In this document: positions 1 through 6,616 of the stretch, in pieces
How positions within the stretch are numbered: position 1 is the stretch's first letter
Layout of the letters: each line of letters opens with the position of its first letter
From: Undibacterium sp.
GTDB taxonomy: Bacteria; Pseudomonadota; Gammaproteobacteria; Burkholderiales; Burkholderiaceae_D
DNA length: 64,000 nucleotides
Direction of reading: 5' to 3'
Assembly: GCA_030645915.1 (NCBI GenBank)
Contig: JAUSNO010000009.1
Span: 1-64,000, forward strand
Notes under the pieces: generated by a model
The model's input: only the letters and a program-made list of their open reading frames with translations
Told to the model about the DNA's origin: nothing
Databases searched by the model: none
Made by a program: the position numbers and the translations under genes

Positions 1-176
1 AACCCAGATTTTCCATTAGGATTTGCGCTGATGACGGATGCACTTTTCGAGATAGTTTTGATGCGAATGAGGCGCCAATAGCGAGCTATTGGCAACGAAG
101 AGCAGCAAAAGTAGCCGAAAATGCGCCGTCAGCACGCAAATAGCACCGCAGGTGCGCCTAATGGAAAATCTGGGTT
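1..176. repeat. 176-base long-hairpin element (MITE-like)
   Basis: The outer 20 bases AACCCAGATTTTCCATTAGG (1-20) are repeated as a perfect inverted copy at 157-176. Further inside, ATTTGCG near 21 faces CGCAAAT near 135, TTTTCG (44-49) faces CGAAAA (116-121), TTTTG (56-60) faces CAAAA (106-110), and GCCAATAGC (74-82) faces GCTATTGGC (85-93) with a 2-base loop. The whole segment can therefore fold into one long imperfect hairpin. It encodes no protein of note. The left edge coincides with the window edge, so the element may extend further. A miniature transposable element or a structured intergenic repeat are both possible; no transposase with these ends is in the window. Confidence 0.6.
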
Positions 177-194
177 CAACACTTAGCGAGCGTT

Positions 195-800
195 TTACTC
201 GCTCTTATCGTTCAGCATTTTATGCTTGAGTGGTTCATCGGCAGGGTGATTGCCTAACCATATTTTCAATACCGCATTATAAAAATTAGGGTCAGGGATG
301 GTTTCGCCAATTTTCTTACCATTATATTGACTGACGACGCCGGTACCGGGAACCCAATCTATCGTAAGAATATCGCCTTTTTTCATACCTGGGATTAAGG
401 AAAACATTTGACCGAAAGTCAGCATACCGCCTATCAATTTCGCTCTCTCGGTGATTTCAAGATTTTTCTTCAGTCCATCCATAAAGCGCTGTCCCAGATC
501 GTCACTGCTCAGGTCGCGCATGATCACCAGAGTGACACGTTTTGCGCCTGGCAGTGCCAGCACTTCCGCTGTGGTTGATTTCAATTCCGGCAAATACATC
601 GCCGCCACATAGACCTTGAAAATCACCTTATAACGAACACCGGCGCCATTCAATTTCAAAGTTTGCGTGCCGACTTGCGCAGTGTCATCAAGTTTGACAC
701 CTGCCACAGTTGTTTCTGCGAAAACAGGAGAAGAAAAAAATAAAGCTGATGCCAGGCCGAGCGAGGTTAGCCCGCTATTGATACGTGATGCAAATTTCAT
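195..800 (-). CDS. Exported chalcone-isomerase-like protein
   Basis: The 201-residue product has a clear signal peptide, with a basic start, a hydrophobic stretch and a VFA cleavage site near residue 28. The remainder resembles the bacterial chalcone-isomerase-like family: the motifs GVRYKVIFKVYVAAMYLP and GDILTIDWVPGTG, and a C-terminal LKIWLGNHPAD stretch, are typical. In this family a small ligand, probably a fatty acid or similar lipid, is thought to be bound; enzymatic chalcone isomerisation is not expected in bacteria. It probably acts in the periplasm. The start is preceded by AAAGGA. It stands alone, and a 17-base motif shared with the TetR gene of the beta-oxidation cluster lies at 843-859, just upstream. 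Confidence 0.8.
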   Translation of the reverse strand: MKFASRINSGLTSLGLASALFFSSPVFAETTVAGVKLDDTAQVGTQTLKLNGAGVRYKVIFKVYVAAMYLPELKSTTAEVLALPGAKRVTLVIMRDLSSDDLGQRFMDGLKKNLEITERAKLIGGMLTFGQMFSLIPGMKKGDILTIDWVPGTGVVSQYNGKKIGETIPDPNFYNAVLKIWLGNHPADEPLKHKMLNDKSE

Positions 801-842
801 GTTGTCTCCAAAGGATTTTTAGTTGTTATTGCAAAAACATTA

Positions 843-859
843 CGAACGATCGTATTATT
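843..859 (-). promoter_or_regulatory. Operator-like motif, copy 1
   Basis: The plus strand reads CGAACGATCGTATTATT. It matches 15 of 17 bases with the motif at 12986-13002 upstream of the TetR gene and 13 of 17 with the one at 13512-13528. It lies about 43 bases upstream of the chalcone-isomerase-like start codon. The core AACGATCGT resembles TetR-family operators. Regulation is inferred from sharing and position only. Confidence 0.45.
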
Positions 860-1283
860 TTCTGAAGTAAACAATAAAGACAAAAACCTTCATGTGCAAG
901 TAATTACCCTTCAAACAAAACTGTTTTTTCGGATTTGTTTCAAAAAGGCGATTAACCTCAACAAATCCGAAAAACAAGCATGATCAAAAAATGATGGATC
1001 ACACTATTGGCACAAGTGATGCAATCCATCTTTTCAAAAATGCATCACATCACCATTTGACACGCATCGCAAATTTTCTTTCGCACTCGTCGTAGTGATC
1101 CGTAAAGTGCCATCAAAGTTGAAACCAAAATCTCTAATTTCAATGCAGTTATAAAGTAGATTTGCCATGGAACATGAGACTAATTGTCACGGAAATTGAG
1201 ATTTTTTAGAAAGGTCACTTTTCATATTATTTGTCAGCGTTTTACGTACGCAGCCGCCGAAACAATTTATTGTATTCAAACAG
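860..1283. other. Non-coding stretch with one hairpin
   Basis: No gene is recognisable here. The one clear structure is an inverted repeat: GTTTTTTCGGATTTGTT at 923-939 faces AACAAATCCGAAAAAC at 960-975 with a 20-base loop. It lacks a run of T after the stem and has a long loop, so it is a poor terminator. It may be a fossil of a small element. Confidence 0.5.
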
Positions 1284-1440
1284 TCAAATCGCTTTGGCCG
1301 TCATCGTTCCCGCCGCAGGATGATGGGTATTAATCGGTGTGACAAGCTCTTCCGGGACAATTACCGAGGGTACAAACAAGGTCGAAGACTTACCCGACAT
1401 CAACCACTGTGCGCCCACTTGTATGCTAGCTCTGGCATTT
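1284..1440 (-). pseudogene. RES-domain toxin C-terminal remnant
   Basis: The minus strand is open for about 51 codons from an upstream stop near 1441 to a TGA at 1284-1286. The translation contains GAQWLMSGKSSTLFVPSVIV followed by PEE and INTHHPA. This matches the C-terminal signature of RES-domain proteins (a WL..S..L.VPSVIVP block, then an asparagine/histidine-proline segment). RES proteins are NAD-degrading toxins usually paired with Xre/MbcA-type antitoxins. There is no start codon, no N-terminal half with catalytic residues and no antitoxin nearby, so this is a dead fragment. It lies directly beside the RAYT unit. Confidence 0.6.
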
Positions 1441-1504
1441 TAAAAACAATAGAGGGAGGTAGATAGATTACGTGTCATCGATAAAAACTTATTTAACCAA
1501 AGAA

Positions 1505-2347
1505 CCAAAGGGGTCAGCATCAATTTTTTTTCATTTCAAATTGCATCTTTCATCTCTCCTGTAAATTAAAATCCAAAATCCGTTTGATCTTCTTTTGATG
1601 CCGTTGCAACGACCAACTTTACCGGCCTTCCGCGTTTGGCTTGCGTTCGTCTTACTCCGCTGGCCGTGCTCATCTCTTCTTTAAAACGTTCACTGCCTAC
1701 GGCTTGTCCTTGCTGCAAGGCGATGCGCAAATCGCTGATTGCCGCCTCATCCAGTGCAACCCGAAACAAGTCGCGATAGGCTGCCCTTCTTGCTTCTGCT
1801 TCCAGCCCCAAGGCCAGATACTGCGCGTGCAGATGCAGTCGCGAATCTGTTTTACCCAAGGCGTGATGCCGATAACTCGACTAGGGATACTGTGCCGGGT
1901 CATTCACCAGACTTGCCCGCACAGGATTGAGTTCGATATAGCGCTGGCAGAGTAAAAAATATTCTTCCGTCTGCACTAAACTTGACTTGAATCGTCCTTC
2001 CCATAAAGTGCCGCTGCGTTGATAAAATCGATTCACATACTGCACATAGCGCCGCCCCACCGATTGCATGAGTTTGGCTAAGCCATCCGAGGTCTGAGGC
2101 GTGACCAAGAGATGAACATGATTGGTCATGAGCACGTATGCATGTACCTGACAGTGCCAATCGGCAGCCGCCTTAAATAGCCAATGGAGATAACACTGAT
2201 AATCTTCATCGGCAAAAAAGAACGGCTCTCGATTGACGCCTCGTTGGACAAGATGCTGCGGGATTCCCGCTAACTTAATGCGTGGACGGCGTGGCATGGT
2301 TTAGTTTTGACTGACTGGAAAAGAATGCGAGGCTGACCCCTTTGGTT
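1505..2347 (-). mobile_element. RAYT unit bounded by inverted 15-base ends
   Basis: The RAYT gene is bracketed by ACCAAAGGGGTCAGC at 1505-1519 and its inverted copy GCTGACCCCTTTGGT at about 2331-2345. The right end cuts directly into an open reading frame (the fragment at 2348-2725), where the original protein sense stops at a tryptophan codon and RAYT flanking sequence begins. REP-associated transposases are HUH single-strand transposases normally found singly between palindromic REP sequences; how they move as units is not settled. The exact outer borders are uncertain because a further partial repeat of ACCAAAG precedes the left end. Confidence 0.55.
1566..2297 (-). pseudogene. REP-associated tyrosine transposase, amber-interrupted
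   Basis: Read from 2297, the frame encodes an IS200-like Y1 transposase of the RAYT group. It has an N-terminal PRRPRIKLAGIPQHLVQRG block, the metal-binding HVH pair at residues 60-62 in MTNHVHLLVTP, and the presumed nucleophile Tyr120 in RYIELNPVRA. Codon 139 is TAG (plus-strand CTA at 1881-1883). The same frame then continues with SSYRHHALGKTDSRLHLH and on to a TAA at 1566-1568. The family normally has YPWSSY here, so a single TGG-to-TAG change broke an otherwise intact gene of about 243 codons. The HUH domain and tyrosine precede the break, so a truncated product could still be made, but loss of function is the simpler reading. Confidence 0.85.
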
Positions 2348-2725
2348 CCAGGCTGTCCATGCATCTAGCGGGAGCTTGTATTTTGCAAAAGTATCCAGGT
2401 GACTGTTCTTTATCGCATCTACTGGCAAGTACAGTGCCAAATCTTCCTTACCATCGGCTACCAAATCAGCACGACGACCGATATCATCCTTGACTAATGC
2501 CTGACCAATTAAATCCCATTCCTCTGCCGTTTTATGCTGACCTAAACTGTCCGCCACTAAGCTTGCATAGCCGTTAGCGGCAAAACCGCCGAAGGTATTG
2601 TTCAGTACGACCTGTACAGCCAGTTTGGCATAAGGGTCGCCTTTATCCGCGAGATATTCCCAATACGCAGTACGCTCTCCGCGTTCTGCATAACGCCTCA
2701 AAATTTCTATATCTTGGGTAGTCAG
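2348..2725 (-). pseudogene. Fragment of large unknown protein, start lost and 3' end cut
   Basis: The reading frame gives TTQDIEILRRYAERGERTAY, a WEYLADKGDPYAKLAVQVV stretch and later DTFAKYKLPLDAWTAW. There is no ATG or GTG in frame before the upstream TGA. The codon where a start would fit is ATA (encoding ITNKLTTQ), suggesting a mutated ATG. The 3' side is cut after the last tryptophan by the RAYT unit, which adds about 27 unrelated codons up to a stop near 2270. From memory, similar N-terminal segments occur in large proteins suspected to be secreted effectors, but I cannot name the family firmly. The upstream lipoprotein gene could be a former partner. Confidence 0.5.
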
Positions 2726-2786
2726 TTTATTCGTTATTTGATGTATCAGTCAGTTCTAAGTAAGGAAATAAGATAAGAGAAATTTT

Positions 2787-3776
2787 CTATTTTTTTAGGG
2801 AAGTCGTTGTTGGTATAAATGAATCCAGCAAAGCCCGCATACGATCTTCGGTCTCGCGCCACTGCGGTAAAAACCGTCGTGGATATTTCAATCGAACCCA
2901 AACATCTAATTTCTGGTAATACAGTTTATGGATACACATAGAGCGTCGTTGTCCAGCTCCAGCGTTCGAAGAAAAAAGCAATTCGCGTTCAGCAATTGGA
3001 AAACTCATTATTTCCTGGTCAATGTCGCCGAGCTCATCGGGATCGCAGATGATTACGCTGAGCGGCCCATTCGGCGTGATAGGGATTAATACATTATCAG
3101 GGGGAAGAACCAGTGGTGAGATACACGGTTTTGCTCCACGTAACTCTTGCCGACATGGCGCTAATCTCGGCCATATTTTGAAATTTTCGCCCCAGCCTTT
3201 GAGCCCATATTTTTCAGGGAGTTGGGTCGGGTTGCGGTAAGACCTGCGCGCGCCCTGAATTACACCTTCGACTCTTTTTTCCCACGATATGGCTTCAGCG
3301 CCTGGAGTCGAAATTTCAATTCCAACTGAACTCAGATAATAAGGGCGAAAAAACTCCCGAAGGTTTTGAGGGCTGTGTGGTGTGAGCGCGGGCATCTGTG
3401 CTTCCAGATAAACAGATAACTCTTCCTTTTTATAGCGTGGATCATTCATCATTTCCGTTGAACTGACATAACCAAACGGAATGCGAAGTTTTTGATCGCG
3501 AACCATGCGTTCATAGATTGCATCAGGCGGCGCCAGATATACTTTTTGTGCAAATTTGCTATTGCACTCGTCAGGCGCTATTGAACAAAACTGCTCTTTG
3601 AGTTTTAACGTGGCTTCGCTCTCTTTGCCTGTACTTGTTCTAGGTGAACATGCGCTAACAAGAAAGCAGATACTAAATAATGCAGCAAAACTGGGGTCGG
3701 CCCTGATCTTCATGCATTTTTCAAAAATGCTACCCAGTACCGTCGCTAACACACTCTTTCTTTGGTCATCTTCCAT
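2787..3776 (-). CDS. Putative lipoprotein of unknown function
   Basis: The 329-residue product is not recognised. It carries a hydrophobic segment ending in a lipobox-like VSAC at about residues 40-43, so it is probably a lipid-anchored envelope protein. The first ATG (3776) is preceded by GGAAG at a good distance but gives a long charged leader. A second ATG at 3713 would begin directly with a classic lipoprotein signal, without a ribosome binding site. The mature part is charged, with several cysteines and many proline-aromatic motifs. It lies upstream, on the same strand, of the fragment at 2348-2725. If that fragment came from a toxin-like effector this could be its immunity protein; that is speculation from position. 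Confidence 0.6.
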   Translation of the reverse strand: MEDDQRKSVLATVLGSIFEKCMKIRADPSFAALFSICFLVSACSPRTSTGKESEATLKLKEQFCSIAPDECNSKFAQKVYLAPPDAIYERMVRDQKLRIPFGYVSSTEMMNDPRYKKEELSVYLEAQMPALTPHSPQNLREFFRPYYLSSVGIEISTPGAEAISWEKRVEGVIQGARRSYRNPTQLPEKYGLKGWGENFKIWPRLAPCRQELRGAKPCISPLVLPPDNVLIPITPNGPLSVIICDPDELGDIDQEIMSFPIAERELLFSSNAGAGQRRSMCIHKLYYQKLDVWVRLKYPRRFLPQWRETEDRMRALLDSFIPTTTSLKK

Positions 3777-3856
3777 GTCGTTCTTCCATCAAAAATTTTT
3801 AAAAAATCAATTTCAGCTCAACCCAGCCTATTTCACCGCCCGCAATTCCTTCATTT

Positions 3857-4200
3857 CCTCTAACCAAAGAACCAAAGGGGGTCAGCATCACTTTTTTTCA
3901 AATCGCATCGTTCATTTCTCCTGAAAATTAAAATCCAAAATCCGTTTGTTCTTCTTTTAACCAAAGGGGTCAGCATCAGTTTCTTTTTTATCTCAAATTG
4001 CATAGTTCATTCCCCCCTCGTAAATTAAATTCAAAATCCGTTTTCTCATTTTCTCCTTTCGATTCAGTTACCGAAATTCCCTCGATATTTCGTCTTCCAT
4101 TAAATGGATTTTATGCAGCCAGTTTTTCCTGATTTTGCAACCAAAGGCATCAGTTTCTTTTTCATTTCAAATCGCATGGTTAATTTCTCCTGTAAATTCA
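3857..4200 (-). repeat. Three orphan RAYT 3' tails in tandem
   Basis: Three degenerate copies of the sequence around the RAYT stop codon lie head to tail: about 3857-3952, 3953-4053 and 4135-4200. Each shows ACCAAAGG(GG)TCAGCATCA or a shortened form, then a T-rich stretch, AAATCGCAT or AAATTGCAT, and a ribosome-binding-like TCTCCTG or its variant. The first and second continue into codons for the RAYT C-terminus (QTDFGF-stop, and a divergent KTDFEF form). The second copy extends into more C-terminal coding-like sequence up to about 4100. They look like remnants of repeated insertion or duplication of RAYT units. Confidence 0.6.
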
Positions 4201-4440
4201 CTAGTGTCCGGTTAAAAGTCGAATAAATTCAATTGGTTAGCGGTGGGTGTTGTTTCTGAAATGTACCCATCGGCCTGAAAGGCTCATGAAATCTCGGTTT
4301 TCTCAAAAACGGAGACCGATAAAATCTGTAATAAAGTGTAGAGTGAGGCATTCAATTGCAATTCCTTTTTAATAATGGCGATCAGCACATAAGTCGAGAT
4401 AGCGCAGTTCACAGTCACACTGTGGGTAAAGAAGAGTAGA
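4201..4440 (-). pseudogene. IS4-family transposase C-terminal remnant with IS end
   Basis: The minus strand encodes CAISTYVLIAIIKKELQLNA then SLYTLLQILSVSVFEKTEIS, followed by an in-frame TGA, then AFQADGYISETTPTANQLNL-FDF and a stop at 4212-4214. This is the characteristic C-terminus of IS4-type DDE transposases, including the NQLNLFDF ending. The sequence outside the stop, CTAGTGTCCGGTTAAAA, looks like the terminal inverted repeat of such an element. The catalytic DDE part and the other end are missing, and the TGA is a second lesion. It is clearly dead. Confidence 0.75.
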
Positions 4441-4548
4441 GAGCTTTCTGTCGAATTGGATAATTACGAGCAGCAATTGGGACTGCAGTGACAAGTCTGC
4501 GCCTGATAGGCGCAAACCTAATTTCATTAGCGCATAAACCTTGACCCG

Positions 4549-4728
4549 ACAAGCATATGCCGACTGCGTTTATAAATGCCACTGATTGGACGTGCTCTCT
4601 GCCTGGAATGCCTGGAACAAGCACAACGTGATCGCAACGATCAAACAAAGCTCAAGCACAGAAATGTAGTCGAACCCGTCATAGGTTACATGAAATCAAA
4701 TGACGGGCTGGCGGGCAACTTCCTGTAA
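4549..4728 (+). pseudogene. IS5-family transposase C-terminal remnant
   Basis: Two pieces in different frames resemble the end of IS5-type transposases. QAYADCVYKCH (from 4549) resembles the family's YADKGYRGH block. After a frame change, HRNVVEPVIGYMKSNDGLAG plus NFL and a TAA at 4726-4728 resembles the family's RRRAAIEPVIGHLKSDHRMGRN block. No ends or further domains were found. The stretch 4729-4838 after it shows nothing recognisable. Confidence 0.6.
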
Positions 4729-4838
4729 GGCTAAAAAAACGACTCTCTAGTCTCAACTACTATGGCAAAATCTCACCTTCTGTGGCGTAAATCCCATTTA
4801 CTGTGACACTTTACGATCAGTTCTGGCAGAAAAAATTC

Positions 4839-5612
4839 TCAATTGAATTGAGAAAAATCTGGTTTACGTTTTTGAAAGAAGGCCATAAACGCCTCTTTCG
4901 CTTCGGGCGCATTAAGCATGGCCGCAAAATGCTGATTTTCTTCCTTCATTTTGCTCGCGACGGCTTGCGGTTGATCGCCTTTCATCAGGCGCTTGGTAAC
5001 GCGAACCGAGCTTGCCGGCAGCGCGACCAGCTTGGCAGCCTGATGCAATGCATAGGGCAGCAATTCATCCAATGGAAGTACACGATTGGCAAACCCCATC
5101 TCGTAGGCTTCTTCTGCACTGAAGGCTTCGCCTAGCATCAACTTTTCTGCGGCACGCTGATAGCCGACAATTTGCTGAAAGATCATGCTGGAAGCAAATT
5201 CAGGACACAAGCCCAACTGACTGAAAGGCATAGAAAGCTTGGCATTGTCGGCCAGATAAATCAAATCGCAGTGCATCAACAGCGTGGTGCCAATGCCCAC
5301 CGCTGCGCCAGAAACGGCGGCGATCACTGGCTTACCCGACTGACTCAATGCCTTCATGAATTGATATACCGGTGGCACCGCATCAGATGCCAGGCTGGCG
5401 GCATTTTTCATGAAATCTTCAAGATCATTGCCGGCGGTAAAAATTTGTGGCTTGCCCGTGATGAGAATCACGCGTATTGCGCTATCCGTCTCGGCATCGA
5501 TCAATGCATCGGCCATGGCTTGATACATTGCCGCAGTGATGGCATTTTTCTTTTCGGGGCGATTGAAGTTGATCGTCAAAATGCCGTGTTCTTTTTGCGT
5601 CAAGATTTCCAT
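4839..5612 (-). CDS. Crotonase-family enoyl-CoA hydratase/isomerase
   Basis: The 257-residue product has the crotonase fold: NFNRPEKKNAI at the N-terminus, the oxyanion-hole motif AVSGAAVGIGTTLLMHCDLI, and LGLCPEFASSMIFQQIVG. True enoyl-CoA hydratases carry two catalytic glutamates. Here the first position reads GIGTT, without Glu, and only the Glu of CPEFASS remains. That arrangement, with a PE.(A/C)SS motif, is typical of delta3-delta2-enoyl-CoA isomerases, which prepare unsaturated fatty acids for beta-oxidation. I infer isomerase rather than hydratase activity. The ATG at 5612 was chosen because the longer frame overlaps the upstream hydrolase. It is last in the fatty-acid cluster, 32 bases after the hydrolase. 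Confidence 0.85.
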   Translation of the reverse strand: MEILTQKEHGILTINFNRPEKKNAITAAMYQAMADALIDAETDSAIRVILITGKPQIFTAGNDLEDFMKNAASLASDAVPPVYQFMKALSQSGKPVIAAVSGAAVGIGTTLLMHCDLIYLADNAKLSMPFSQLGLCPEFASSMIFQQIVGYQRAAEKLMLGEAFSAEEAYEMGFANRVLPLDELLPYALHQAAKLVALPASSVRVTKRLMKGDQPQAVASKMKEENQHFAAMLNAPEAKEAFMAFFQKRKPDFSQFN

Positions 5613-5644
5613 ATTTTTATCCGTAAGATTAAATGTCGATTTAA

Positions 5645-6535
5645 TTAGTTTGCCGGTTTTGCCGGCATCGTTGTCAGCCAGTGTAAGGCTTGTTGCCATA
5701 AAGTATGGCGAAATTGCGGGCGAAAAAATCCAAAATGTCCGATGCGTCTGGCGTCAACTTCCTTGGGATGAATGTGGCGTTTTTCTACCTGCGCATTGCT
5801 GTAAAAACTATGCATGCTATCGATATTTCGGCGGCTCATCATCTCGTCATCAGTAAAACTCATGGCAAGTATCGGCAAGCGCATTTTTCCGTGATTGGTT
5901 TGCATGGGCAGGCCCGATTCATCGACAAAATAATGCGGGCTTTTGCACCAGCGCGCCCACTGGCAGATCACGCCTTTGGGCAAATCGCCGACTTTGCGCA
6001 TTTTTTTGCCGGGGAAATATCCCCACAGTCGCGTGTACAAGGGCACCAGAAAATACCACATGAGCCAGACGAAACGTTTTAATTGCGGCGCATTTTCACG
6101 CCAGTAACCGCTGCCCGATGCAATCGTCATCATGCCATCGATCAGGTGATGATCCAGTACCAGACCAGGCAACTGCCCGCCTAGCGAATGCCCGACCACC
6201 ATCAGCGGTACATCTGGCTGCCATGCTTTGGCCGCGAGCAAAGCCGCGTTGTAATCTTGCTCGGCCCAGTCGATGATGGTGGCATCAAATCCGCGCAGTG
6301 AATGGCGATATTGATCAGGCAAGGATTCGCCCATGCCGCGATAGTCAAAACTCAACACGGCGACACCATGCTCCGCCAGAAATTCGGCAAACGGCACGTA
6401 AAAACTCTGTTTGACGCCCATCGCAGCGGGCATCACAACCACCGCAGTTACCGGCAGCTGCGGCGTAAAGCGCATCGCCGCGAGTACCGTGTTATCAGCA
6501 GTCGTCAGCGTCGTTGGCAATTGATTTGCGTTCAT
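5645..6535 (-). CDS. Alpha/beta hydrolase
   Basis: The 296-residue protein has an alpha/beta-hydrolase fold with the nucleophile elbow GHSLGG, an N-terminal strand and oxyanion region (VVVMPAAMGVKQSFYVPFAE), FDYRGMGES, and a C-terminal IGHFGFFRP that supplies the likely catalytic histidine. The substrate is unknown; esters or thioesters of fatty acids would fit the context. The start at 6535 has an AGGGAA ribosome binding site. That site lies directly after the U-run of the terminator at 6548-6582, so translation depends on read-through from the thiolase or on a promoter within the terminator region. The downstream isomerase-like gene is 32 bases away. Confidence 0.8.
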   Translation of the reverse strand: MNANQLPTTLTTADNTVLAAMRFTPQLPVTAVVVMPAAMGVKQSFYVPFAEFLAEHGVAVLSFDYRGMGESLPDQYRHSLRGFDATIIDWAEQDYNAALLAAKAWQPDVPLMVVGHSLGGQLPGLVLDHHLIDGMMTIASGSGYWRENAPQLKRFVWLMWYFLVPLYTRLWGYFPGKKMRKVGDLPKGVICQWARWCKSPHYFVDESGLPMQTNHGKMRLPILAMSFTDDEMMSRRNIDSMHSFYSNAQVEKRHIHPKEVDARRIGHFGFFRPQFRHTLWQQALHWLTTMPAKPAN

Positions 6536-6544
6536 CGTTTCCCT

Positions 6545-6585
6545 AAAAAAAACCGCACAGAACTTCATTCAGTGCGGTTTTTATT
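6545..6585 (-). terminator. Rho-independent terminator after the thiolase gene
   Basis: AAACCGCAC (6550-6558) pairs with GTGCGGTTT (6572-6580) across a 13-base loop, with a T run on both sides. On the minus strand it ends the thiolase transcript. Its U-run ends only a few bases before the ribosome binding site of the alpha/beta hydrolase, so it may tune expression of the last two genes. Confidence 0.8.
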
Positions 6586-6616
6586 TATTGCTACCTATGC
6601 TACCAAGAGAACGAAC

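Noticed and set aside
1..176. Integron attC site
   Set aside because: The element is hairpin-forming, but the expected seven-base core sites and the extrahelical base layout were not found, and no integrase or cassette array is present.
1881..1883. Recoding of the amber codon as pyrrolysine or another residue
   Set aside because: No recoding machinery is visible and Trp TGG to TAG is a one-base change, so a plain nonsense mutation is simpler.
3857..4200. CRISPR array
   Set aside because: Repeats are irregular in spacing and length and match the RAYT 3' end; there are no uniform spacers and no cas genes.
4415..4648. 77-codon minus-strand frame as a gene
   Set aside because: It spans the junction of IS4- and IS5-type remnants; its opposite strand explains part of it, and no protein family is recognisable.
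5613..5699. Upstream extension of the crotonase gene to 5699
   Set aside because: It would overlap the hydrolase coding end by 55 bases and adds residues with no similarity to crotonase N-termini.
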